The notes: generated by a model from the letters alone, not told the origin. Positions 1 through 9,668 are shown, counted from the first letter of the stretch. The stretch is DNA of 64,000 nt from Chlorogloeopsis sp. ULAP01 (GCF_030381805.1 NZ_JAUDRH010000005.1:62001-126000), one strand, 5' to 3'. Translations and numbers: made by a program.

Positions 1-6
1 GTTCAC

Positions 7-3000
7 TCATGGATCGAGCCTTGTTGTTGGCAATGTGAAGTAAAACGTGCTTCCTTCACCCAATATACTCTCTACCCAAATCTGTCCACCATGTTGGCGA
101 ATGATAGTTTTACAGATTGCTAATCCCAATCCTGTTCCCCCTTTTTGACGGGAATCAGAAGCATCTACCTGCTGAAATCGTCCGAAGATGGTTTTGAGCT
201 TGTCAGAGGGAATGCCACGTCCGTTATCTCTGACGAAGAACATAACATAGTCGGGAAATAATTCTGCACTTAACCACACGCTATTACCAGCAGACGAGAA
301 CTTGATCGCATTACTTAATAAATTAATTAGTGCTTGGGCGATCGCATCGGGTGCTGCCCAAATTTTAGTGTTAGGGAATGTAGCACAAAGGGTGATTTTG
401 GCTTCGTGTGCGATCGATTGCACTGTTTCGGTTGCTTGCTTAACTATATCGGCAATTTCGCACTCTTGCATGATCAGTCGAACTTTACCCGACTCTAGGC
501 GTTCGAGATCGAGGATATCGTTAACAAGACGCATGAGGCGATTGCTATTATTAAGAGCTATTTGGATTAATTCTTTGACTTGTTGTGGTTCATCTTCTAA
601 GATACCTGTTTCCAAAATACCCAAAGAGCCGCGAATTGCTGTTAATGGAGTACGCAGTTCGTGAGAGACGATGGAGATAAATTCATTTTTCATCCGAGAA
701 ATCTGCTGGCGATCGCTAATATCTTGATATTGAGTAATAAAGTAGAGTGATTGTCCATCCCGATCCCTCACTAGGGATGTACTCAGTAATATCCAGACTT
801 CGTGTCCTAGTTTGTGAATATATCGCTTTTGTGTTTGGTAGGTGCGAGTTTCTCCAACTAAAAGACGCTGTCGATGATCGAGATCCTTTTGTAAATCATC
901 AGCGTGAGTAATATCTTGAAATGTCAACGCCAAAAATTCCGATTCACAATAGCCTAAAATTTCACATAGCGAACGGTTAACCCTCAAAAAGCTACCATCA
1001 ATTGCAACCATTGCCATGCCAATGGCAGCATCATCAAAGGCTCTGCGAAATCGCTCTTCACTTTCGCGCAGTGCCAATTCTGTTTGTTTGCGCTCTGTAA
1101 TGTCAAAGTTTACACCTCCCCCGTACCCAGGTTTGCCGTTGTCGTCAAAGTAAAAACGCCCACGAGCCGCCATCCAGTGAATGCTACCATCCGGCCATTG
1201 AATGCGTACCTCAAAATCGAGTTTGCCAGTTTCCATAGCACGAGCAAACGCCGCGTCGAAAATTTCACGATCTTCCTCAACTACGTGGCGTCTAGCAATT
1301 TCTTGCCCCCATTCTGCTTGTAGTGTTTCGTAACCAAAAATCTGATCGTGACGCAGCGATCGCTTCGGGGCAAAATCTTTGGTTATATCCAAATGCCATG
1401 TTCCCATTTGCGCAGCTTCGATGGCAATAGTCAAATTCTCTTGAGCAGCTTTTAGAGCAGCTTCAGCCTGTTTGCGTTCAGCTAATTCAATTTGCAACTT
1501 CTGGTATATATTTGCCTGATGAATAGCGATCGCTAGCTGGTTGCTAATCTGCTGCAAAAATTCGATATCAGATGCTTGCCATTGACGATAGTAAGAGCAG
1601 GCGTGAACTATGAGCAATCCCCAAACTTTACTTGAGGAACCTTCAAAAGTTTGGACAATCGGCGCAACCATTTTAGACTTGACGCCAACTTCTTGCATAA
1701 ACTCAGCCAAACACGCTCCCCAATCATCTGTTGCCACATTAGGCACAATGCGAGGATTTCCTTGGCGATAGTACTCATAGCAGTCGTCTGGGAAACACTC
1801 ATCAAGCCAGTGCATCTGATTTGTGACAGGATACTGGGAGACAACGGCTTCCTCAATCACCTCTCCCGAACCGTCTTCATTCAACCGAAAAATCAAAACT
1901 CTATCTGCTTGGAGAGTTCGCTGTACCTCAACCACAGTTGTTGCTAGAATTTCCTCTAAATTGAGCGACTGACGGATGTGTTGAGTGATAGTGCCAAGCA
2001 AGCGTTCTTGTTGCGCTTGCAAGCGTAAAGACTGCTCTAGCTGCTTGCGCTGTGTGATATCAAAGCTTGTGCCGATTAAGAGATAGATACGACTATTGCT
2101 ATCTCGCACTGGAGTTAGGTTTGTGATCCACCAAGTATCTTTTCCTTTAATCAACAAATATTCTTCATAGGTAATGCGCTCTCCAGCTTCAATACAGGCA
2201 CGATAATGATCCGACACCATTTGTGCCATCTCTGGAGTCAGCACTTGTTCGGGAGTTTTGCCACTAACTTCTGATGATAGTAACCCTGACATCCGCTCAT
2301 TGGCAGGATTAATTCCGACATAGCGAAACCCTCCATCCTCTAGCACATCAACGATAAAGACAGCAGTTTCAATTCCCTCATAAATACTGCGTAAAAACTG
2401 TTCACTCTCTTTGAGTTCTGCTTCTGCCTTTTTACGCTCCGTAATATCTTCTGCCAATCCTATGTAGTGTAAGGGTTTTCCTACTTCATCCAGAATTGGA
2501 AGCACTTCGGCAAAAATCCAGCGAGTTGTGCCATCACGTTTAATAATTCGATATTCTCGTTGGGCGCGCTTGCCTTGTGACTGTTGTTCGATAGATTGCA
2601 ATACAATTTCGCGATCATTTGGATGTAAAAACTCTAGCCAAGATGTAGAATTTTGATAGAGACTTTCACAACTTTGTCCCCAAATCTTCTCATAAGCGGG
2701 GCTGATGTAAAGAAAATTTCCGTCCTTGGCAGATTTTATAAAGAAAAATTGATTGATATTTCCTGCTATTTGACGAAATCGCTCTTCACTCTCTCGGAGG
2801 GCAGCTTCGACTTGTTTGCGTTCAGTAATATCTCGGAGCAGCCAGCGTAGAGCAATGAGTTTCTCTGAAGAGTCACGAACGGGAGCAACTGTAATTTCCA
2901 CAGGAAAAGGCTCACCATCGCGAGGTTGCAGCTTCAGTTCCCAGGTTTGCCTCTCTGGAAGCGATAATAGCTGATTTAATTTAGTACGAAATACCAGACG

Positions 3001-4587
3001 CTCATCTGCTGGGATGAAAAGAGCTAAAGGTTTGCCGGTTAAAAATCTCAAATCTACTGACAGGGATGTTGCGATCGCATGGTTTGCTTCTTGGATGATC
3101 CCCTTTGCGTTTGTCAGCAGGTAGCCATCGGGCGCAAAGTTAAATAAATCTTCATAGCGCTTTTGCTCGATTGCCAACTTGTAATACTGCTCTTGTCGTT
3201 CTACCTCAAGCAGTTGTAATTCCTCCAGCATACATTGCAATTCTTGATTTGTTGCTTGGAGATCGGCGTTGTATGCTTCTAATTTTTTATAAGCTTCCTG
3301 TAATTCTTTTTCAGTGCGTTTGCGTCCCGTAATATCACGTACTATAATAATATTGTCATGACTTCCACAAGCGACAATGCGAGCTTCGTAATCGTGAAGT
3401 TGCTCATCGATTGTGAGCTGATATTCTAAAATTTGGATTTTTTGTAATGATATAGCTTGCCTTTGAGCTTGCAATATCTTGTATGCCAATTCAGCTGGCA
3501 ATATCTCTTGGATTTTTTTCCCCAGAAAGGCAAGAGGTGGTACAAAGGGCTGGACACCTTTCGCAGGTTTGAACTCTAGATAAGTACCATCGACGTGACA
3601 ACGGAATATCATATCGGGGATGGCGTCAACAAGGGCGCGATTTTTGGTTAGGCTTTGATGTAGTATCTGTTGGGCTTGATTGCGCTCCGTAATATCTTGT
3701 ACATTTGCCCACATCAACTCCGGTTGTCCGCAGTCATTTTTCTGACAATAAACTGTCAACTCTACCGGAAATAAAGTACCATCCTTGCGGATGTATTCTT
3801 TTTCGTAGGTATCAGAGTAGCCTCGTTCAATAATTTGTTGCTCAATAATTTCGGCTTCCCAACAATGCCATTGTATCGGTGTGAGATCCCAAAAACTCTT
3901 TAACTTGAGTTCCTCTAGGGAATATCCCAACATCTTTTGGTAACTAGCATTACAATCAATAATTCTTCCCGCCATGTCGGTGATGACAATGCCATCAACG
4001 CTACTCTCAAAAAGTTTGCGATAGCGCTTCTCACTTTGCTTAAGCTGCTCTTGGGCAATGTTGCGCTCTTTGATTTCCTCCACAAGCCGTGCTGTTTGCT
4101 CACTTAATTGCTTTGTCAGTCTCTGGATGCGTAGTTGATTTTCGACACGAGCCAAAACTTCTGCTGGTTGAAATGGCTTAGTAATGTAGTCTGCTCCACC
4201 AAGGGAAAAGGCTTTTACTTTATCGAACGTTTTGTGTAAGACACTAAGAAAGATAATCGGAATATCCTTGGTTTGGGCAGATGCTTTTAGCTCAGAACAC
4301 ACCTGGAAGCCGTCCATTTCCGGCATGACAATATCTAATAAAATTAAGTCAGGTGGAGTTGACTCGACAGCAACTAAAGCTTGTTTCCCACTCGTAACCA
4401 GTTGCACTTTATACCCATGTTCAGACAAGATTTTGATGAGAATCTCTAAATGGTCAGGATTATCGTCAACAATCAATATATTTTCTTTCAATTTGCAACT
4501 TTCAGGTTGATCATGCAAAGATTCCTGTGGTTGCAGATTGGTTGAAACTTCCCCTTTGCGATCAGGTGACATCCCTAAGTCCGACAT
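7..4587 (-). CDS. Giant hybrid sensor histidine kinase: REC, seven PAS, GAF, HisKA, HATPase
   Basis: Cytoplasmic two-component sensor with no membrane segment. An N-terminal receiver domain (about residues 36-150) has its phosphoacceptor in LILLDIVMPEMDG at Asp85. A coiled coil follows, then seven PAS-type segments, five before and two after a GAF domain at about 870-1030. The HisKA box MKNEFISIVSHELRTPL places the phosphorylated His at 1309, and the ATPase domain has N, G1 (DNGRGIP) and G2 (GGTGLGLA) boxes. The GAF resembles cyanobacteriochrome GAFs: a DECF motif (Cys931) and a second Cys959 in ACLAEF, followed by a WGLLIVHACS strand. The transmitter is closely similar to that of the kinase at 33067-37251, so the two are paralogues. 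There is no C-terminal receiver; the receiver is N-terminal. The ATG start gives an acidic linker before the receiver. The signal sensed is unknown. Confidence 0.95.
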   Translation of the reverse strand: MSDLGMSPDRKGEVSTNLQPQESLHDQPESCKLKENILIVDDNPDHLEILIKILSEHGYKVQLVTSGKQALVAVESTPPDLILLDIVMPEMDGFQVCSELKASAQTKDIPIIFLSVLHKTFDKVKAFSLGGADYITKPFQPAEVLARVENQLRIQRLTKQLSEQTARLVEEIKERNIAQEQLKQSEKRYRKLFESSVDGIVITDMAGRIIDCNASYQKMLGYSLEELKLKSFWDLTPIQWHCWEAEIIEQQIIERGYSDTYEKEYIRKDGTLFPVELTVYCQKNDCGQPELMWANVQDITERNQAQQILHQSLTKNRALVDAIPDMIFRCHVDGTYLEFKPAKGVQPFVPPLAFLGKKIQEILPAELAYKILQAQRQAISLQKIQILEYQLTIDEQLHDYEARIVACGSHDNIIIVRDITGRKRTEKELQEAYKKLEAYNADLQATNQELQCMLEELQLLEVERQEQYYKLAIEQKRYEDLFNFAPDGYLLTNAKGIIQEANHAIATSLSVDLRFLTGKPLALFIPADERLVFRTKLNQLLSLPERQTWELKLQPRDGEPFPVEITVAPVRDSSEKLIALRWLLRDITERKQVEAALRESEERFRQIAGNINQFFFIKSAKDGNFLYISPAYEKIWGQSCESLYQNSTSWLEFLHPNDREIVLQSIEQQSQGKRAQREYRIIKRDGTTRWIFAEVLPILDEVGKPLHYIGLAEDITERKKAEAELKESEQFLRSIYEGIETAVFIVDVLEDGGFRYVGINPANERMSGLLSSEVSGKTPEQVLTPEMAQMVSDHYRACIEAGERITYEEYLLIKGKDTWWITNLTPVRDSNSRIYLLIGTSFDITQRKQLEQSLRLQAQQERLLGTITQHIRQSLNLEEILATTVVEVQRTLQADRVLIFRLNEDGSGEVIEEAVVSQYPVTNQMHWLDECFPDDCYEYYRQGNPRIVPNVATDDWGACLAEFMQEVGVKSKMVAPIVQTFEGSSSKVWGLLIVHACSYYRQWQASDIEFLQQISNQLAIAIHQANIYQKLQIELAERKQAEAALKAAQENLTIAIEAAQMGTWHLDITKDFAPKRSLRHDQIFGYETLQAEWGQEIARRHVVEEDREIFDAAFARAMETGKLDFEVRIQWPDGSIHWMAARGRFYFDDNGKPGYGGGVNFDITERKQTELALRESEERFRRAFDDAAIGMAMVAIDGSFLRVNRSLCEILGYCESEFLALTFQDITHADDLQKDLDHRQRLLVGETRTYQTQKRYIHKLGHEVWILLSTSLVRDRDGQSLYFITQYQDISDRQQISRMKNEFISIVSHELRTPLTAIRGSLGILETGILEDEPQQVKELIQIALNNSNRLMRLVNDILDLERLESGKVRLIMQECEIADIVKQATETVQSIAHEAKITLCATFPNTKIWAAPDAIAQALINLLSNAIKFSSAGNSVWLSAELFPDYVMFFVRDNGRGIPSDKLKTIFGRFQQVDASDSRQKGGTGLGLAICKTIIRQHGGQIWVESILGEGSTFYFTLPTTRLDP

Positions 4588-4756
4588 AGTATCATTTGTT
4601 TGAAAGATATTGCAGGTAAAATTGCTTACAGTCTTGTTCTTAAATACTAGTCTTCAGTGCAACAACAAATACCTTTATGGTTGGGGATTTAATGTTTTGA
4701 AGTTTTCAAGAAAATGTTACCACGCTCGACTAAATAAATGTTAGTTATTTAACTTT

Positions 4757-6382
4757 TTAACGTAGAGTTCCTCTGAGGGTTGTACTGATAATATCTATCA
4801 TTAAAGTAAGAATAATCAAAACTGTCAAAGTTGTTAGTAAACCTTTATAGTCAAAACTGCTCAATTGCTCTGTCAACAAACGCCCTAAGCCCCCTGCACC
4901 TACTAATCCGACAATCACTGTAGCACGAATGCAGACTTCCCAACGGTAGAGAATGTAAGCGATGAACTGAGGAAAAGTTGCGGGTAGAACGCCGTAGATA
5001 AAAACTTGGGAATTACTTCCACCTAAAGCTTTTAAAGAAAGTAGTGGACGCCGATCTAAATTTTCTACAACCTCTGCCATTAGTCTACCAAGAATACCAA
5101 AATTGTGAACAGCCAGAGCGATCGCACCGGGTAAAATTCCGGGAAAAAATACAAACAAAAATATTAATGCCCAAATTGGTTCCGGTACAGCACGAGCAAT
5201 AAGCAATAACAAGCGGGTAATACCAATTCTGATTTGAGATTGGAGATTTTCAATTGAGAATCGTCTTTTTTTTGCCACAATTTCTCTTGCTGCCCCAAAA
5301 GAAAGCAAAATGCCACCCAATCCTGCACCAGCCATTGCCAATATAGACATCGCCAGAGTTTGCGCCGACAAAGTAAATAATTGATGCAAATCAATCAATT
5401 GTGGCGGAAAAGCATCTTGGATTACTCTTGTCAAACGTTCGGCTGTGCGTGGTTCCCAAAATTTCCCAAAATCGGCTTTAATATACCAAAAGGAAAATAT
5501 TAATAAGAAAAATGCACATAACAGCGAGAGAGTGGGGGAGCGATTTGGTAATTCTGAACGCTGACGCAACAACCTACTCACAAAATCAGTACAACCACTC
5601 AAAAATAGCAATGCAAACATCAAAGTCCATACTTGCTCGTACTGCAACGATTGAAGGCTCAGGAAAATTTGATAGCCTAATCCTCCAGCACCGATGATAC
5701 CTAAAACCGCCGCCGAACGGATAGAACACTCCAACCGATAAAAACTGTAGGAAATTAGATTAGGTAACGCTTGGGGAATCAGAGTGTAGATAAAAGCACT
5801 CACAGGAGGTACACCACTGTTTAGTAGCGCTAATAAAGGTTCGCGGGGTGTTTCATCTAAAATTTCGGAAAAAACTTTAGCAGTAATTGCACCAAAAGGA
5901 ATAGCGATCGCCAACACCGCTACGAGTGGATCGAGTCCAAAAATATTGATAAAAAATAATCCCCAAATTAGTTCGTGAATTGCTCTTGGTATTGCTAAAA
6001 TAGCTCTAATCATTAACCAAGGAATTTTGTAGGCTTTACCTAAAGATTTCCACCAAACTTGAGATGATAAAACACCAACCACAAATCCAATCACAATGCT
6101 AAAAAATGTGCCACAAATCGCGTAGGCGAGAGTTTTGAGTGTTGCATCTAAGGTTAGTAGTAAAAAATCTGAACTGATTTCAGGAGAGAGTACAGCAATC
6201 AGAAAACTAACAACAAGACTCCAACCGCCTTCATTAATTAAATCTCCTTGAAATATACCAGCTACTTGTAACGACCAAATTATCAACACTAACAACACCA
6301 ACACCCCAAGAAGATAGGGAGATGGGAAAAACGCTTGTCTTTCTACCTCTTGCTCTGTGTTCTCAGCGCCTCTGTGGTTCAA
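4757..6382 (-). CDS. phnE: Phosphonate/phosphite-type ABC transporter permease, two PhnE domains fused
   Basis: Inner-membrane permease of the PhnE family. At 541 residues it is twice the usual 260-280 and is an internal duplication. The first half ends in VLGIIGAGGLGYQ and the second in IVGLVGAGGLGRL, the EAA-type loops that contact the ATPase, so one polypeptide can form the whole translocation pore. Each half has about six hydrophobic segments. The start overlaps the end of phnC by 20 bp, implying translational coupling. The first 15 residues (NHRGAENTEQEVERQ) are hydrophilic, and their DNA looks like a common cyanobacterial intergenic repeat, so the N-terminus may be recent or the true start may lie slightly downstream. 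The substrate (phosphonate, phosphite or another oxyanion) cannot be decided because no PhnD-like binding protein is adjacent. Confidence 0.9.
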   Translation of the reverse strand: MNHRGAENTEQEVERQAFFPSPYLLGVLVLLVLIIWSLQVAGIFQGDLINEGGWSLVVSFLIAVLSPEISSDFLLLTLDATLKTLAYAICGTFFSIVIGFVVGVLSSQVWWKSLGKAYKIPWLMIRAILAIPRAIHELIWGLFFINIFGLDPLVAVLAIAIPFGAITAKVFSEILDETPREPLLALLNSGVPPVSAFIYTLIPQALPNLISYSFYRLECSIRSAAVLGIIGAGGLGYQIFLSLQSLQYEQVWTLMFALLFLSGCTDFVSRLLRQRSELPNRSPTLSLLCAFFLLIFSFWYIKADFGKFWEPRTAERLTRVIQDAFPPQLIDLHQLFTLSAQTLAMSILAMAGAGLGGILLSFGAAREIVAKKRRFSIENLQSQIRIGITRLLLLIARAVPEPIWALIFLFVFFPGILPGAIALAVHNFGILGRLMAEVVENLDRRPLLSLKALGGSNSQVFIYGVLPATFPQFIAYILYRWEVCIRATVIVGLVGAGGLGRLLTEQLSSFDYKGLLTTLTVLIILTLMIDIISTTLRGTLR

Positions 6383-7127
6383 TCCTATACAACTCCTCCA
6401 CCATTTTCATTGATGCTTCCTCTGTGGGTGCATCAAATAGAATTCTGCCTTGGCGCAAACCAATAATTCGCTGGAAGTGACTGCGGGCATACTCGATTGC
6501 ATGTATGCTAGTGAGCAATGTTTTGCCTGTTTGTTGGCTGATATTGCTTAACAGATTCATTATCTCCCGACTGCGTTCTGGATCAAGATTAGAGATTGGT
6601 TCATCGGCAACAATCACAACGGGATTTTGTACTAAAACACGGGCGATCGCTACTCTTTGTCGTTGTCCCCCAGACAGGCGATCGGTGCGCTCGTACAGTT
6701 TTTCTGGAATTCCTACCTGCATTAATGCTTTAGCTGCTGTTTCCACTTCTAAGGGATAAACTAAAGAAATAGCTGCTTTCAAAAATGACCATCGCCCTAA
6801 ATTGCCAGCATTAATATTGTGAATTACTCGTAGGTTATCTACTAGATGAAATTGCTGATAAATTGTACCAATTTGTCGTTGTACTTGCCGCAGTGACTTA
6901 GGGCGCGTGCGTGCCAAATTGCGGCCAAATGCCCATACTTCCCCTTGTGTAGGTTGTAGTGTACCATTGAGTAAGCTAATTAACGTACTTTTACCTGCAC
7001 CACTAGAACCAACAAGGGCAACTCTCTCACCAGGGTAAATTTGCAAGTTGATATCAATCAGACATGGAACTTGATTAAATTTTTGGGTGACGTTTTTGAG
7101 TTCAAAAATTGGTGCAGGTAGGTTCAT
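6363..7127 (-). CDS. phnC: Phosphonate-type ABC transporter ATP-binding protein
   Basis: ATPase subunit powering the fused permease encoded just downstream. At 254 residues it has the family's normal length. Walker A is GSSGAGKS (residues 40-47), the signature is LSGGQRQ (151-157), Walker B is VVIVADEP ending at Asp175-Glu176, and the switch His is in TSIHA (about 209). PhnC-type features include the QxGTIYQQFHLV Q-loop. It lies 9 bp after the 112-residue gene upstream and overlaps phnE, so the three genes are probably one transcript. The usual third component, the periplasmic PhnD protein, is not in the window. Confidence 0.93.
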   Translation of the reverse strand: MNLPAPIFELKNVTQKFNQVPCLIDINLQIYPGERVALVGSSGAGKSTLISLLNGTLQPTQGEVWAFGRNLARTRPKSLRQVQRQIGTIYQQFHLVDNLRVIHNINAGNLGRWSFLKAAISLVYPLEVETAAKALMQVGIPEKLYERTDRLSGGQRQRVAIARVLVQNPVVIVADEPISNLDPERSREIMNLLSNISQQTGKTLLTSIHAIEYARSHFQRIIGLRQGRILFDAPTEEASMKMVEELYRIEPQRR

Positions 7128-7136
7128 AGTAGAAAG

Positions 7137-7475
7137 TTAATCTTCATCCAGAGCGGGAAAAAATTCCTCAAATTGCCACAAATCTTCTTTATTTTCTAGA
7201 AACCAAATTCGCGCTTGGGGAGTTAATTTACTCCAAATAATTTCTGGAGGAATGTGGGGAGATGCATATCGATATTCCTTACCGAGAGCTTTCAAATTTT
7301 CCACCACATCATCGGGAATGCCAAAGTCTTTCCAATCAACTTCTCTGTATATACCAGACATTCCTCTGGCTGGATCAAAAATCAATTGTACAGCTCTGAT
7401 TAAATCAGCAAAATGTACTGGTTTGAGTTTGTAGAGTTCTTGAATTTTGATTGCTTCGTTATTCTCTTGAGACAT
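7137..7475 (-). CDS. Conserved hypothetical protein upstream of phnC
   Basis: A 112-residue soluble acidic protein with no signal peptide, membrane segment or motif that I recognise. It has a charged N-terminus and is rich in Trp, Glu and Pro (GIPDDVVENL, HIPPEIIWSKL, FLENKEDLWQFEEFFP). It reads in the same direction as phnC with only 9 bp between them, so co-transcription is likely, but it does not resemble a PhnD binding protein. No clear Shine-Dalgarno site precedes the ATG. The coherent composition and operon position support a real gene; the function is unknown. Confidence 0.75.
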   Translation of the reverse strand: MSQENNEAIKIQELYKLKPVHFADLIRAVQLIFDPARGMSGIYREVDWKDFGIPDDVVENLKALGKEYRYASPHIPPEIIWSKLTPQARIWFLENKEDLWQFEEFFPALDED

Positions 7476-7566
7476 TGTTACTGGAGTGGTGAAGGTTAGT
7501 CATTGATTCAGGCTTACTATCAGAGACTTCCACCCCTATGCCTCTAGTTTACCGCACAGCCGCTCC

Positions 7567-7953
7567 TCAAGAACGCAGTTGCGCTACCATCGCTGCTGGA
7601 TTCCAATAAGCACGAGTGGTTTGAATTTTGCCAGCCTCATTCATCTCAAAAACTGTGATTCCCTCAAATGTCACTGACTTGTTACTCTTGCTGATGCCCT
7701 GCATAGTCCATTTTACGGCTGCTTCATTGCCTGCAATAAAAATATGCTCTGTAGTGGGTTCTAGTTTCTCAAACACTGCTTGCAACTGCCCGATCAAAGC
7801 ACGAAATCCCTCATGAACTTTTGTCGGTGGCTCTCCAACGGGATCGTAACTAACAGCATCTTCTGCAAAATTGTCCACCCAACCTTCGGCGTTCATTGCA
7901 GCAATGTTGGCAAAGTAGCTAGAAACAACGCTTTCTATTGCTTCTTCTGTCAT
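7567..7953 (-). CDS. NTF2-like / SnoaL-fold protein
   Basis: A 128-residue single-domain protein of the NTF2-like superfamily (SnoaL-like cone fold). Typical features are the N-terminal helix with SSYFANIAAMNAEGWVDNFAEDAV, the conserved YDPVG after the first strand, and a C-terminal antiparallel sheet (AVKWTMQGIS, VTFEGITVFEMNEAGKI). Members act as small-molecule isomerases, cyclases or binding modules, and the reaction cannot be read from sequence. It lies 72 bp downstream of, and in the same direction as, the FAD monooxygenase. A shared small-molecule pathway is therefore possible, but this is inference. Confidence 0.88.
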   Translation of the reverse strand: MTEEAIESVVSSYFANIAAMNAEGWVDNFAEDAVSYDPVGEPPTKVHEGFRALIGQLQAVFEKLEPTTEHIFIAGNEAAVKWTMQGISKSNKSVTFEGITVFEMNEAGKIQTTRAYWNPAAMVAQLRS

Positions 7954-8025
7954 TGTGTTAGTTTCTTAGATTTTCAGACTAGCTCTTATTTTGTCACGGA
8001 TAGCTGCTATTTCTACAGGCAATCA

Positions 8026-9546
8026 TTAAATCTCTGCTAATTTCAAAACTACAGCTAAATATCCAAGAATGAATATCAAACCGAGTAAATACAAAATTTG
8101 GGTTGTGCGTTGAGCCATAGCCCAGATTTGCTGATAAGAAAGTTGCTGGTTCTGGATGAGAAGGAAAGCTGGAGAGCTAAATACAAAAGGTAGTAAACGA
8201 CTGAGTAAAAGTCGGAGAAAAAAGTTGACACTCCATAAGTTTCTGCGCAGAGGATCTTGGTTATACTGCCACGGAAAGGCAGTTTGGGCAAGACGTACCA
8301 AAGCTTTGACATCAGGCAATCTTAAGGATTCATAAAGAGGCAGAGCCTGTAAAATATCATCATTGCTTCTCGATAGTGCCTCGTTAAGGACACATACATC
8401 TTCCAATGCCGAATTCACCCCTTGCCCAATATCTGGAGGAAAGCAATGAATCGCATCTCCTAAAAGTACTATCCCAGTTGCACAAGATTGATTGGTTTTT
8501 AATAGGAAGTGCAATCCAGAACAGTATTGGGGAATGGGAAAAGAACCGCCTTCACTTTGGGCAAATCTATCCGCTTCTTGAGGTGAGACTATTTGATGTA
8601 TAGGTAATTGGGGGAAGGCTGGCTCTAAAAAGTCATATAACTGCTCGCTGTTTTTTAATTCCCAGATTTGGTGGTCTGGGTATGTAATGATATTTGCAGT
8701 CCTAAGTTCATCTGGGTTTTTGAGCGGTAACAAACCAAGGGAGACAGAACGCTTGCGCCCTTTAAAAGCCCCACGAATCGCATAAGCCATTGTCGATACA
8801 GCGTGTTCTTCTCCACTGTGATCAAGAGGTAAATTTGGCGGTAAGCTTAAAACTTTATACCTCAAGCCTGAACTAGGTGAAGGAAAAAGCTTCATTTCAA
8901 ATCTGTCTGAACTAGATTGGTTATCCCACTCTTTTAAGGTATTACGAACAATAGAATTAAGACCATCACAACCCACTAGAAGATTGGGTTCATATCTCAC
9001 AATACTGCCATTTTCTTGTTTGACAATAATCTCAAGCTTTTCTTCTGCGTTATTTATAGCTATTTTATTAATCTGGAGACAGCTTGTGTTGAAAAGTACT
9101 TTGATGTAGTTTTGCCAATTCCGTTCAATTTCTTGGTACAACAATAGAAGAAATGCTCTTCTTGGTAACCAGTAAGCAGTTTTGCGTTTTGAATCTACGA
9201 TAGGTAACTTGAAGGTTTTGCGGCTACCATTTGGTTTAATTGTTGTTAAATAAAATTCTGTACTTGGAACGCTAATTGTTGATAGTTGTTGGGTTAAATC
9301 TAAAAAATCGGTGAATTTTTGACCACGTCCATCAATTTGATAACTGAATGATTTATCTAGTTCATAATAGTCAGCACTAGGACGTTTTTCTAAAACTGTA
9401 ATATTTTTCCAGCCGCGTTTGGCTAGCATTAATGCAGTGGCAAGACCTGCTGGCCCTCCTCCTACAATTAATACGTTATCTTTAGAAGATTGAGTTGTAT
9501 TGGTTGCAAATAATTTTTCAGAATTCATATTTTGGTTTGCTATCAT
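8026..9546 (-). CDS. FAD-dependent aromatic-type monooxygenase with C-terminal membrane anchor
   Basis: Group A flavoprotein monooxygenase, related to kynurenine 3-monooxygenase and salicylate hydroxylase. The Rossmann FAD fingerprint VGGGPAGLATALMLAKRG is near residues 28-45. The second FAD motif is VLLGDAIHCFPPDIGQGVNSALEDV, which includes the GD and the isoalloxazine-contacting PPxxGQGVN. A hydrophobic C-terminal helix (ILYLLGLIFILGYLAVVLKL, about 483-502) suggests membrane attachment, as in eukaryotic kynurenine 3-monooxygenases. At 506 residues it is somewhat longer than average. Upstream in the same direction lie a frameshifted small gene and a Lin0512 gene; downstream is the NTF2-like gene. 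The substrate is unknown. Confidence 0.9.
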   Translation of the reverse strand: MIANQNMNSEKLFATNTTQSSKDNVLIVGGGPAGLATALMLAKRGWKNITVLEKRPSADYYELDKSFSYQIDGRGQKFTDFLDLTQQLSTISVPSTEFYLTTIKPNGSRKTFKLPIVDSKRKTAYWLPRRAFLLLLYQEIERNWQNYIKVLFNTSCLQINKIAINNAEEKLEIIVKQENGSIVRYEPNLLVGCDGLNSIVRNTLKEWDNQSSSDRFEMKLFPSPSSGLRYKVLSLPPNLPLDHSGEEHAVSTMAYAIRGAFKGRKRSVSLGLLPLKNPDELRTANIITYPDHQIWELKNSEQLYDFLEPAFPQLPIHQIVSPQEADRFAQSEGGSFPIPQYCSGLHFLLKTNQSCATGIVLLGDAIHCFPPDIGQGVNSALEDVCVLNEALSRSNDDILQALPLYESLRLPDVKALVRLAQTAFPWQYNQDPLRRNLWSVNFFLRLLLSRLLPFVFSSPAFLLIQNQQLSYQQIWAMAQRTTQILYLLGLIFILGYLAVVLKLAEI

Positions 9547-9668
9547 TTCAAGAGTTAATACTATTAGTAAAAAGTATAGATTAATGCCAATCTGTGAGGA
9601 ATAGCACTGATTATTGCTACATCAATGTTGAACATATGGTAACAACTATGAGTGCAATAGTACCAAAA

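Noticed and set aside
1084..1323. Plus-strand frames inside the two large kinase genes and other long genes
   Set aside because: They are antisense shadows of well-supported minus-strand coding sequence.
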